A DNA stretch of 34,282 nucleotides from Paludibacteraceae bacterium (GTDB taxonomy: Bacteria > Bacteroidota > Bacteroidia > Bacteroidales > Paludibacteraceae). Positions 23,210 through 31,180 of the stretch are shown here, piece by piece. The stretch's first letter is position 1. The number at the start of each line of letters is the position of its first letter. The notes under the pieces are model-generated. The model was not told the origin of the DNA and did no database searches. It worked only from the letters and a program-made list of their open reading frames with translations. The stretch covers positions 1 through 34,282 of the forward strand of contig JAGCWQ010000101.1 in NCBI GenBank assembly GCA_017961765.1, in the 5' to 3' direction. The translations under genes were made by a program, and so were the position numbers.

Positions 23210-24484
23210 TCACTTTTTCCGCTCGCCCCACAACCGTTTCATGTTTTCATGGAGTCGGGCTTCTGCAGGATTCTCCTGCGCGTGCCAAAATTGTGTGCCT
23301 TGGATCTCTTTCGGCATATAGTCTTGAAGGACGAAGTGCCCTTCGTAGTCATGTGCATATTTGTACTCTTTCCCGTAGTTGAGTTCTTCCATCAGTTTGG
23401 TGGGCGCGTTGCGGAGATGGAGCGGAACGGGCAGGTCGCCTGTCCTTCCGACAGCGGCGAGTGCTTCACCGATGGCTTTGTAGGCCGAGTTGCTTTTCGG
23501 ACTGGTGGCGAGGTAGACGGTAGCCTCCGCCAAGAGGATACGACCTTCTGGCCAACCTATTTTTTGAAGTGCGTCGAAGCAGGCATTGGCCATCAGTAAG
23601 GCGTTGGGGTTGGCAAGGCCGATGTCTTCGGCTGCTGAAATGACCAAACGCCGGGCGATGAATTTCGGGTCTTCCCCTCCGGCTACCATGCGGGCCAACC
23701 AGTAGATGGCGGCGTCGGGGTCGCTTCCACGGATGGATTTGATGAAGGCGGAAACGATGTCGTAGTGCATCTCTCCGTTCTTGTCGTAGGCGTTGGGATT
23801 CTGTTGAAGACGTTCGACCACCTTTTTGTCGGTGATGTGGATTTCTCCGTCACCCTCTTCCGCATTGACCACGAGGTCGATGATGTTGAGCAGTTTGCGT
23901 GCGTCGCCCCCTGAAAAACGGAGCATGGCATCCGTCTCGTCCAAGAAGATGGAACGTTTCTTTAATTCTATGTCGTTGTGTATTACACGGTTGGCCAATT
24001 CGAGCAGGTCGCTTTTCTCCAATGATTTCAGTACATAGACTTGGCAGCGGGAGAGCAACGGGGTGATGACCTCAAACGAGGGGTTCTCCGTCGTCGCTCC
24101 AATCAGTACGACCACACCTTGCTCCACGGCTCCGAGCAGGGAGTCTTGTTGCGCCTTGGTGAAACGGTGGATCTCGTCGATGAATAGGATTGGGGGAGCC
24201 GAGTTGAAAAAGCGGGAGTTCTTGGCCTTTTCGATGACTTCGCGCACCTCTTTCACACCCGAACTGATGGCACTAAGGGTGAAGAACGGACGTTCCAATT
24301 TCTTTGCGATGATATTGGCGAGTGTGGTCTTCCCGACACCCGGAGGTCCCCAAAGGATGAAGGAGGAGACAAAGCCCGAGTCGAGCATTCTCCGAAGGAT
24401 GGAGTTTTCTCCGACCAAGTGTTTCTGTCCGATGTAGTCGTCCAACGTTTGTGGACGCATTCTTTCCGCTAATGGTTGTGCCAT
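23210..24484 (-). CDS. rarA: Replication-associated recombination protein A (RarA/MgsA)
   Basis: A 424-residue AAA+ ATPase related to clamp-loader subunits, acting at stalled replication forks. The N-terminus PLAERMRPQTLDDYIGQKHL (about 4-23) is diagnostic. Walker A is GPPGVGKTT (45-53), Walker B ILFIDEIHRF (about 98-107), sensor 1 GATTENPSF (about 129-137), and the sensor 2 region is FSGGDARKLLN (about 190-200). The C-terminal half holds the tetramerisation region with AIYWLARMVAGGEDP and RRLVISAAEDIGLANP. The length is typical. It is transcribed alone from a well-formed promoter. Confidence 0.95.
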   Translation of the reverse strand: MAQPLAERMRPQTLDDYIGQKHLVGENSILRRMLDSGFVSSFILWGPPGVGKTTLANIIAKKLERPFFTLSAISSGVKEVREVIEKAKNSRFFNSAPPILFIDEIHRFTKAQQDSLLGAVEQGVVVLIGATTENPSFEVITPLLSRCQVYVLKSLEKSDLLELANRVIHNDIELKKRSIFLDETDAMLRFSGGDARKLLNIIDLVVNAEEGDGEIHITDKKVVERLQQNPNAYDKNGEMHYDIVSAFIKSIRGSDPDAAIYWLARMVAGGEDPKFIARRLVISAAEDIGLANPNALLMANACFDALQKIGWPEGRILLAEATVYLATSPKSNSAYKAIGEALAAVGRTGDLPVPLHLRNAPTKLMEELNYGKEYKYAHDYEGHFVLQDYMPKEIQGTQFWHAQENPAEARLHENMKRLWGERKK

Positions 24485-24513
24485 AATCTAACGACGTGTT
24501 CTTTTCTTCCTCA

Positions 24514-24545
24514 CAAAGATAGGCATAATCCTTTCCAAAGTCAAA
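24514..24545 (-). promoter_or_regulatory. rarA promoter (-33/-7)
   Basis: On the minus strand TTTG (RC of 24542-24545) is followed after 20 bases by TATCTTTG (RC of 24514-24521), a full match to the Bacteroidota TTTG-N19/21-TAnnTTTG promoter. Transcription would start about 25 bp before the rarA ATG. Confidence 0.65.
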
Positions 24546-24582
24546 GAATTATCCTTACCTTCGTATAAAAATAGATAGAAAT

Positions 24583-25248
24583 ATGAAACTCAGATTACTA
24601 ACTATAACCCTCTCTTCTCTTGCTTTTTGCGCTTGCGGAGGAAATCAAGGAGAAAATAGCACAAAAGAAGCAGAAACGGAGAATGTGGCTTCGTCCGTTC
24701 CTTCCCAGCAGGAAATTACGCCAGCCCTCTCTTCAAATAAGATAGCCATGCAGGTATGGGAGGTCCTTCTGAAAGATTATGATCCTTATGGAATGTTGGG
24801 GGAGGACGAAGTCCCTAGTGCGGAAATGATAGAGGAAAACCGTAAGAACATAAAGGAGAAGAGCAATACGGTGGCGACCTTTGTTGCCGAGGGTGCGGAG
24901 GGTTTTATCAGGACGATTGCCTGCTATCAGAGCTATGCGGATTCTGAATCATGGTATGTCTTGGATTATTTCGATGGACAGGACGGCTCCTCGAAGAGTC
25001 TCAGCGTCTCTCTTTTCAAAGAGGGAAAAGTGGTTGAGTTGGCTACGGCGGAAGGAATGAAAAATCTCTATCTGTCAGATTTTACAACTGAAGGTTATGT
25101 GCTGCATTTGGACTCCGAGAATGATCACGGTTCCCATACTGATGCGCTTCATTTTTCAAAAGAGCTTCCTTCTGATTTCAATTTTGCCTCCCAAGGTTTC
25201 GTCGAAGGGGATGAGAGTGCTATCTTGTATAGGTGGGCTAAAAAATAG
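24583..25248 (+). CDS. Hypothetical lipoprotein, 221 residues
   Basis: The N-terminus MKLRLLTITLSSLAFCACGG is a lipoprotein signal; lipidation is at Cys16 or Cys18. A low-complexity Glu/Ser/Thr linker follows (about 19-50). The folded part starts around residue 52 and includes LLKDYDPYGMLGEDEVPSAE and IRTIACYQSYADSESWYVLDY. No known family was recognised. The residues after the lipid cysteine (GGNQGENS) lack the acidic surface-export signal, so the protein may face the periplasm. It is divergent from rarA, with a near-consensus -7 element (TACCTTCG at about 24556-24563) between the two. Confidence 0.75.
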   Translation: MKLRLLTITLSSLAFCACGGNQGENSTKEAETENVASSVPSQQEITPALSSNKIAMQVWEVLLKDYDPYGMLGEDEVPSAEMIEENRKNIKEKSNTVATFVAEGAEGFIRTIACYQSYADSESWYVLDYFDGQDGSSKSLSVSLFKEGKVVELATAEGMKNLYLSDFTTEGYVLHLDSENDHGSHTDALHFSKELPSDFNFASQGFVEGDESAILYRWAKK

Positions 25249-25399
25249 ATGTGCGCTCTCTTCGATAAAACTGTTTTTGGAGGGACATTTTTTTTGCTTG
25301 TGGTGAATTCCTATGCACATGATGTTGCTTTTTGTTCCAATTTGTTAGCATTTTTGATAAAAAACATTCCGAAATGATATGTAAATGACAAAATAGTAC

Positions 25400-25407
25400 T
25401 AACTTTG
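25400..25407 (+). promoter_or_regulatory. -7 promoter element of maeB
   Basis: TAACTTTG matches TAnnTTTG. It lies about 130 bp upstream of the preferred maeB start, in the 290-bp gap after the lipoprotein gene. Nothing else is recognised in that gap. Confidence 0.5.
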
Positions 25408-25538
25408 CGCGTCGAAAAAGAATTTTGTTTTGACAGATAGGGGAAGAGGACAGGAATGTTGAAGTCTGAATGCGAAAAGTTGTCGCTTCCCATGTTTATG
25501 TGGTCAGCAACAAATGTATTATAAATAAGATAAAGCAA

Positions 25539-27809
25539 ATGAGCGAAGAAAAGAAGTCTGAAGCGTTGAATTATCACGCTATGGGTCGTCCCGGAAAGAT
25601 CCAGGTCGTTCCGACAAAACCAACCGCAACACAAAAGGATTTGGCATTGGCATATTCTCCAGGTGTGGCAGAACCATGTCTCGCTATCCAAAAAGATTCC
25701 CAATTGGCCTATGACTATACGGCAAAGGGAAATTTGGTGGCTGTGATTTCCAATGGAACTGCAGTTCTCGGATTGGGTGATATAGGCGCTTTGTCTGGTA
25801 AGCCAGTGATGGAAGGTAAGGGATTGCTTTTCAAGATTTTTGCTGATATCGATGTGTTCGATATTGAGGTGGACGAGAAGGATATCGACAAGTTCTGCCA
25901 AACGGTGAAGGCTATTGCTCCTACATTCGGTGGTATCAACTTGGAGGATATCAAGGCTCCTCAATGTTTCGAAATCGAGGATAGATTGAAGAAGGAGTTG
26001 GATATTCCTTTGATGCACGATGACCAACACGGTACGGCAATCATCTCGGCTGCCGGTTTGAAGAACGCTTTGGAAATCGTCGGCAAGAAGATCGAGGATG
26101 CCAAGATCGTTGTGAACGGTGCTGGTGCGGCTGCCAACTCTTGTACTCGTTTGTATATGGCTTTAGGTGCCCGTTTGGAGAATATCGTGATGTGCGACTC
26201 CAAGGGTGTTATCAATACGAAGCGTACGGACTTGAACGACAGAAAGAAGCCTTTCGCTACTTCACGTGACATCAACACGTTGGCAGAGGCTGTTAAAGAT
26301 GCGGATGTATTCTTGGGCTTGTCTGTCGGCGGTGTCCTTTCTCAAGACATGGTTCGTTCCATGGCGAAGGATCCTATCGTTTTCGCTTTGGCTAACCCTA
26401 ATCCAGAAATCACTTACGCAGATGCTATGGCATCTCGTCCTGATATCGTCTTTGCAACTGGACGTTCAGATTATCCTAACCAAATCAACAATGTGTTAGG
26501 TTTCCCTTATATCTTCCGTGGTGCCTTGGATACGCGTTCTTGCGCTATCAACGAGGAGATGAAGTTGGCTGCTGTGTTGGCTTTGGCTGACTTGGCTAAG
26601 CAACCGGTTCCTGAGGTGGTAAGCTTGGCTTACGGCGGTAAGAGAATGTCTTTCGGTCGTGAGTACATCATCCCTACGGCTTTCGATCCACGTTTGCTTG
26701 AGACGGTTGCCCCTGCAGTTGCTAAGGCTGCTATGGATTCTGGCGTTGCCCGTCGTCCAATTCAAGATTGGAACGCTTACCGTGATGAACTCCGCAAGCG
26801 TATGGGCATGGACAACAAGTTGATCAACAGCTTGACAGAGAAGGCTAAGACGGCTCCTAAGAAGGTAGTCTTCACGGAGGCTAACAACGTGAATATGTTG
26901 GCTGCCGCTGCTTCCGCTAAGAAGGAGGGTATCTGTATTCCTATCTTGTTGGGTAACGAGGAGCGTATCTCTAAGATCGCAATTGAAAATAATATTGATA
27001 TCGACGGTATTGAAATCGTCAACCTTCGTCACGATAGGGAAGAGTCTCGTCGTGTTCGTTATGCTAAGTATGTGGCTGAGAAATTGGCTCGTAAGGGTTA
27101 CTCTTTCGCTGAGGCTAACGAGAAGATGTACGACCGCAACTACTTCGGTACGATGATGGTTGAGTCTGGTGACGCTGATGCAATGATCACAGGCGTATAT
27201 ACGAAATATACGGATGCTATCAAGCCTGCTTTGGATATCATCGGTACTCGCGAAGGTGTGAACCATATCGCTGCCATGAACATCATGACGACGAAGCAAG
27301 GCACCTTCTTCTTCGCTGATACATTGGTTAACAACCGTCCTTCTGCTGAGACTTTGGTAGAGATCGCTAATTTGACGAACGATGCGGTTAGAAAGCACTT
27401 CTCAACGACTCCAGTTATCTCTATGTTGTCTTACTCCAACTTCGGTGCTGATACGACAGGTAGCCCTTGTACGGTTCACGAGGCTGTTGAAATCTTGCAT
27501 AAGAACAACCCTGAGATGTTGGTGGATGGTGAGATGCAGGTTAACTTCGCTTTGGATAAGAAGCTTCGTCATGAGAAGTTCCCATTCAGCAAGATCGATG
27601 GTATGGATGTGAATACGTTCATCTTCCCTAACTTGAATTCAGCAAACATCGCTTACAAGATGATTTTGGGTATGGGCCCTTGCGAAAACGTTGGTCCTGT
27701 CCAAATGGGTCTGAAGAAGCCTGTTTATGTGTTGGATGTGGAAAGCTCTGTTCGTGACATCATCAACATGACGACAATCGCCGTTATCGATGCACAAAGC
27801 ATTAAATAA
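25539..27809 (+). CDS. maeB: NADP-dependent malic enzyme, MaeB type
   Basis: The 756-residue form starting MSEEKKSEALNYHAMGRPGK is chosen; an in-frame start at 25470 would add 23 residues without family character. The malic enzyme half (about 1-425) holds AYSPGVAEPC, LGLGDIGALSGKPVMEGKG, the metal-binding LEDIKAPQCFEIE and the nucleotide-binding VVNGAGAAANSC. The C-terminal half (about 426-756) is a phosphotransacetylase-like domain, as in MaeB, and is regulatory rather than catalytic. It decarboxylates malate to pyruvate with NADP. Codon use is strongly biased (GGT, GCT, CGT, AAC, AAG), suggesting very high expression. A terminator follows. Confidence 0.95.
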   Translation: MSEEKKSEALNYHAMGRPGKIQVVPTKPTATQKDLALAYSPGVAEPCLAIQKDSQLAYDYTAKGNLVAVISNGTAVLGLGDIGALSGKPVMEGKGLLFKIFADIDVFDIEVDEKDIDKFCQTVKAIAPTFGGINLEDIKAPQCFEIEDRLKKELDIPLMHDDQHGTAIISAAGLKNALEIVGKKIEDAKIVVNGAGAAANSCTRLYMALGARLENIVMCDSKGVINTKRTDLNDRKKPFATSRDINTLAEAVKDADVFLGLSVGGVLSQDMVRSMAKDPIVFALANPNPEITYADAMASRPDIVFATGRSDYPNQINNVLGFPYIFRGALDTRSCAINEEMKLAAVLALADLAKQPVPEVVSLAYGGKRMSFGREYIIPTAFDPRLLETVAPAVAKAAMDSGVARRPIQDWNAYRDELRKRMGMDNKLINSLTEKAKTAPKKVVFTEANNVNMLAAAASAKKEGICIPILLGNEERISKIAIENNIDIDGIEIVNLRHDREESRRVRYAKYVAEKLARKGYSFAEANEKMYDRNYFGTMMVESGDADAMITGVYTKYTDAIKPALDIIGTREGVNHIAAMNIMTTKQGTFFFADTLVNNRPSAETLVEIANLTNDAVRKHFSTTPVISMLSYSNFGADTTGSPCTVHEAVEILHKNNPEMLVDGEMQVNFALDKKLRHEKFPFSKIDGMDVNTFIFPNLNSANIAYKMILGMGPCENVGPVQMGLKKPVYVLDVESSVRDIINMTTIAVIDAQSIK

Positions 27810-27836
27810 GAGTAATTAGCTCGTTTACAATAAGAA

Positions 27837-27872
27837 AACGCCTCGGCTCGATAGTCGGGGCGTTTTTGTTTT
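27837..27872 (+). terminator. Rho-independent terminator after maeB
   Basis: AACGCC-T-CGGCT pairs with AGTCG-G-GGCGTT around a short CGAT loop, followed by a T-rich tail (TTTTTGTTTT). It lies about 28 bp after the maeB stop codon. Confidence 0.9.
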
Positions 27873-27949
27873 GGGTACCTCAAAATTCTTTTCTGCGCTC
27901 TAAATCTATTTTTTGGCACGGTTTGGGACAAAATTCTTAGGGGAATGCT

Positions 27950-27957
27950 TATATTTG
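27950..27957 (+). promoter_or_regulatory. -7 promoter element of the nitronate monooxygenase-like gene
   Basis: TATATTTG matches TAnnTTTG; a TTTG lies 24 bases upstream (27922-27925), slightly further than usual. The leader would be about 105 nt. Confidence 0.5.
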
Positions 27958-28071
27958 CAATGACATTTGTCAATTAATTTGTCTTTGTAGACTGTTAATT
28001 GTTAAATCATTAGATCTGCGACGTAAAACGGATCGTTAAAAAATGCGCATTTTTTAAATATATCATAAATT

Positions 28072-29151
28072 ATGAAAGAGATTAAAATTGGAAATCTTAC
28101 ATTGAAGATGCCGGTCATTCAAGGTGGAATGGGAGTAGGTATCTCTTTGTCTGGCTTGGCTTCCGCAGTGGCTAACGAAGGTGGCGTGGGCGTGATTTCA
28201 AGTGCAGGTTTGGGCTTGCTCTACAAGAATTTCTCTACGGATTATTTGAAGGCAAGTATATACGGATTGAAGGAGGAAATTAGAAAGGCGAGAGAGCGGA
28301 GTAATGGTATCATCGGCGTGAATGTCATGGTGGCGATGTCCAACTTTGCAGATATGGTGAAGACGGCCATTCAGGAGAAGGCGGACATCATCTTTTCAGG
28401 TGCTGGACTTCCTTTGGATATGCCTTCTTTCTTGAAGAGCGACAGCACGACTAAGTTGGTGCCTATCGTATCTTCTGCTCGTGCGGCAAGGATTATCTGC
28501 CAGAAGTGGAAGAGCATATATAACTACTTGCCCGACGCTATCGTGGTGGAGGGTCCTAAGGCAGGCGGCCACTTGGGTTACAAGGAGAATCAAATTGAAG
28601 ATTCTAACTACTCTTTGGAAAAGACGATTCCAGAGGTGGTGAGCGTAGCCAATGAATATAAGGAGGAGAAGGATATCCCTGTATTCGCTGCGGGTGGTAT
28701 CTATACTGGTGAGGATATGTCCCGTATCATGGATTTGGGTGCCGCTGGTGTTCAAATGGGTACTCGTTTCGTGACGACGGAGGAGTGTGATGCTTCCGAT
28801 GCCTTTAAGCAGACCTATATCAATGCCGAGGAGAAGGATATAGAAATCATCAAGAGTCCAGTTGGTATGCCGGGTAGGGCTATTTGGAACAACTTCATCC
28901 AAAAGATGAAGGAGGGAAATACGCATCCTAAGGGTTGTGTATGCCATTGCATCAAGACTTGCGACAGTTCTAAGAGTCCGTACTGCATCATCATGGCGTT
29001 GTATAATGCCTTCAAGGGTAATTTCGACCGTGGTTATGCTTTCGCTGGTTCGAATGCTTTCCGTGCAAAGAAAATCGAGACGGTAAAGGAGATTTTTGCC
29101 AGCCTTAAGGCGGAGTACGAAAAGTACCAGTTGGCAAAGTCAAAAGCGTGA
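28072..29151 (+). CDS. Nitronate monooxygenase / FabK-like flavoprotein
   Basis: A 359-residue TIM-barrel FMN protein. The N-terminus PVIQGGMGVGIS (14-25) is the FMN-binding start of the NMO/2-nitropropane dioxygenase family. GLASAVANEGGVGVISS (28-44), VEGPKAGGHLGY (159-170), VFAAGGIYTGEDM (204-216) and GAAGVQMGTRFVTTEE (223-238) are further FMN- and phosphate-binding segments. His167 sits in the usual active-site GGH position. A cysteine cluster near the C-terminus (Cys289, 291, 293, 297 and 305) is present in some anaerobe members but not in classical NMOs. The substrate cannot be decided; the alternatives are a nitronate or an enoyl-ACP (FabK). The gene stands alone. Confidence 0.85.
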   Translation: MKEIKIGNLTLKMPVIQGGMGVGISLSGLASAVANEGGVGVISSAGLGLLYKNFSTDYLKASIYGLKEEIRKARERSNGIIGVNVMVAMSNFADMVKTAIQEKADIIFSGAGLPLDMPSFLKSDSTTKLVPIVSSARAARIICQKWKSIYNYLPDAIVVEGPKAGGHLGYKENQIEDSNYSLEKTIPEVVSVANEYKEEKDIPVFAAGGIYTGEDMSRIMDLGAAGVQMGTRFVTTEECDASDAFKQTYINAEEKDIEIIKSPVGMPGRAIWNNFIQKMKEGNTHPKGCVCHCIKTCDSSKSPYCIIMALYNAFKGNFDRGYAFAGSNAFRAKKIETVKEIFASLKAEYEKYQLAKSKA

Positions 29152-29193
29152 GTGGGTTCGACCCTAATTCATAAAGGGAGATGGAAGGTTGTC

Positions 29194-29312
29194 TGTTGAT
29201 AACTTTCCGTCTCTTTTGCTTTTCTAATGTGCTGTTTTCGTGTGGCATGAAGGAGGGAGACTATTCCTGCCCGAAAAGTTATCAACAATTTTTGTCGGGT
29301 TTGTTGATAACT
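29194..29312. other. Cluster of three DnaA-box-like sites with a 12-bp inverted repeat
   Basis: TTATCAACA, one base from the DnaA box TTATCCACA, occurs exactly three times in the gap after the flavoprotein gene: 29194-29202 (minus), 29279-29287 (plus) and 29302-29310 (minus). The last two form a perfect inverted repeat, AGTTATCAACAA at 29277-29288 and TTGTTGATAACT at 29301-29312, with a 12-bp spacer. This could be a DnaA-binding region, part of an origin, or an operator for the next gene. Confidence 0.5.
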
Positions 29313-29362
29313 ATGTTAAGAATACCCGACGGACTTCTCAGAAGGGTCTTTTTCTTTTGTAG

Positions 29363-29370
29363 TATCTTTG
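29363..29370 (+). promoter_or_regulatory. -7 promoter element of the HU/SPOR gene
   Basis: TATCTTTG matches TAnnTTTG and lies 22 bp before the ATG at 29393, giving a short leader. Confidence 0.55.
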
Positions 29371-29392
29371 AAGGAAAAAATAGCGTAAAAAG

Positions 29393-30244
29393 ATGCAGGA
29401 GATATTCTCTATATTGATGAAATTGATGCAGGAGCATTCATGTGTGATCATTCCAGACTTGGGAGGGTTCGTCTTGAATGCGAAGTCTGCGGTGGTGGAT
29501 TATGCTTCGAGTTGTTTCATGCCTCCGAGCAAGGAGTTGCTGTTCAATGCGCATTTGGTGCATAACGATGGTTTGTTGGCACATGCCATGATGCAGGATC
29601 GCAACATCTCGTTTGAAGAGGCTACGATGTTAATAGCCAAAGAGGTGGCTTCTGTGAAGACGGCTTTGGAAACCAAGGGCTTCTTCAAGGTGGGGCACTA
29701 TGGTTCGTTCGTGGCAACGGAGAGAGGTTATGCTTTCCAGCAGGCGGAGATGCGGGTGGAGGATAGCTCTTCTTTCGGATTGCGTGAATTTTATTTTCCC
29801 CCATTGGAGATGGAGACGGAGAACTCTGAGGCCAAAGGTCAGCCTAAAAGCAAGCGGTCGTTCCCCAGTTTTATGGTAGCGGGTGTCGCTGCGTTGGTGG
29901 CTTTGTGTTTTTCCTCCCAACCTGTAAGTGACGGTCGTCATGTTGACACGGCCAATTTTACGCCGATGTCTCTTGCTAAGGCAGAGGTTCCTCAGAAAAA
30001 CTATTATTTGGTCATGGAACGTTTTTCGATGACGGAGGCTGCCACTGCTTATGCTGGTTCTCTATCTGAGCTGATGGGGGATTCTCTCGCTTCGTTTGAA
30101 GTGCTCCGGGTGGAGAATGAATTTTTGTTGACTACCCATGCGGTGAAGTCGATGGAGGAAGCTTGCGATTTGAGACAAAAAATGGCGGTGGTTTTGCCAG
30201 ACTCTTTGATGGAGCGATCCTTCGTTTTTGGTTGGTATAAATAA
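29393..30244 (+). CDS. HU-CCDC81/SPOR membrane protein
   Basis: 283 residues. Residues 1-60 and about 61-125 are the paired bacterial CCDC81-type HU-like domains (HSCVIIPDLGGFVLN, LVHNDGLLAHAM, GFFKVGHYGSFVATERGYAF). A single hydrophobic segment lies at about 158-174 (PSFMVAGVAALVALCFS), after a Lys/Arg-rich stretch, which puts the HU-like part in the cytoplasm. Residues about 203-281 look like a SPOR domain (YYLVMERFSMTEAATAYAGS ... ENEFLLTTHAVKSMEEA), which binds denuded glycan strands at division sites. The architecture is common in Bacteroidota; its role, possibly linking the nucleoid or cytoplasm with the septal wall, is not established. Confidence 0.82.
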   Translation: MQEIFSILMKLMQEHSCVIIPDLGGFVLNAKSAVVDYASSCFMPPSKELLFNAHLVHNDGLLAHAMMQDRNISFEEATMLIAKEVASVKTALETKGFFKVGHYGSFVATERGYAFQQAEMRVEDSSSFGLREFYFPPLEMETENSEAKGQPKSKRSFPSFMVAGVAALVALCFSSQPVSDGRHVDTANFTPMSLAKAEVPQKNYYLVMERFSMTEAATAYAGSLSELMGDSLASFEVLRVENEFLLTTHAVKSMEEACDLRQKMAVVLPDSLMERSFVFGWYK

Positions 30245-30316
30245 TTGAAAATCATTTTGTGCTTGCACGCGACTTAGATGGTCGGTTGTGCGGGAACATT
30301 CAGAAAATAGCTGGTT

Positions 30317-30829
30317 ATGGATATAGTGGTTAAGGAGTCGGATTTGATCAAGGCATCCGAGGAGGGTGTGGACGAGTTTTTGAAAGTCTTTGTCGATAAG
30401 TATAAATCGACGGTGGGGACGGAGGTCTCTGCTGGCACTATGTCCGAGCTGAATGCCTACCAGCATACGTTGCTGGCCTATGACTTGTTCCGTGAGCAAA
30501 TTAACGAGGGCGGTTTTGTCCAACTTATTCAAAATGGGTATGGTGGTTATATCTTCCATAACCCGTTTGCAAAATCGCTGAAGATGTTCGGAGCCACGAA
30601 ACTGGGAAAGCTGATCTATGCGGCGAAGGAAATATACGACCAGCATAAGGATGAATTGGAGAAGGAAACGACGGAAGAGGAGTTCTACTCCATGTATGTC
30701 GATTTCGAGGTGTTTGATGAGTTGGAGGAACAATTCTTTGAGATAGAGGAGGAGTCCACTACCATTATAGCCACTTATGTCGATGAACATATCGACCTCT
30801 TCGCTACGGTTGACAAGGGGAATGGGTGA
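30317..30829 (+). CDS. DMP19-like (DUF4375) protein
   Basis: A 170-residue, strongly acidic, mostly helical protein. The segment FREQINEGGFVQLIQNGYGG (about 56-75) is the hallmark of the DMP19/DUF4375 family, followed by GATKLGKLIYAA. In Neisseria DMP19 is a DNA mimic that sequesters a repressor; whether members in Bacteroidales do this is unknown. The C-terminal part is especially rich in Glu and Asp (about 110-155). It lies 72 bp after the HU/SPOR gene in the same direction and may be co-transcribed. Confidence 0.75.
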   Translation: MDIVVKESDLIKASEEGVDEFLKVFVDKYKSTVGTEVSAGTMSELNAYQHTLLAYDLFREQINEGGFVQLIQNGYGGYIFHNPFAKSLKMFGATKLGKLIYAAKEIYDQHKDELEKETTEEEFYSMYVDFEVFDELEEQFFEIEEESTTIIATYVDEHIDLFATVDKGNG

Positions 30830-31180
30830 TAGGGTTGATTGGAGTTTTGCAAGTTGGAGTGAGATGTCGCTTTTGCATTCACAATAGGCTGAAAGCCTTC
30901 CTACTAGAGACCGATTGCACCGTAGTTGCTGTCGGTTGGCAACTATGAAGGGTCAACTCTTACTTTGTAATCGGAAAAGAGAAAAAATTGCCACAAAATA
31001 CCTCCATTTTTTTTTAAAATTACATAGATCAGTCTTACCTTTGCCTATGGTACAGACCTTATTAGGATTGAATTGACCTTTATATCTTGATTTCCGATAA
31101 TGCCTGCCGAAGGGCAAAGGGTTTTCCCTAAGCCTTATTTATTGATATCGTATGTTTGTTAACTAATTTATTGTTTAAGT
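30830..31180 (+). promoter_or_regulatory. Intergenic region with the promoter of the LRR protein gene
   Basis: These 351 bases hold no gene that could be supported. The -7 element TACCTTTG lies at 31036-31043 and would give a leader of about 130 nt. Within the leader, AAGGGCAAAGGGTTTTCCCT folds into a short hairpin (about 31111-31130). An AGGCT-GAA-AGCCT hairpin lies near 30886-30898. Confidence 0.5.

Noticed and set aside
26496-27398. A 300-codon minus-strand frame opposite maeB
   Set aside because: An antisense shadow produced by the strongly biased codons of maeB; no motifs.
29320-29356. Possible terminator after the flavoprotein gene (GACTTCT-CAGAAGGGTC-TTTTTC)
   Set aside because: The stem is short, has a two-base bulge and an almost absent loop; too weak to call.
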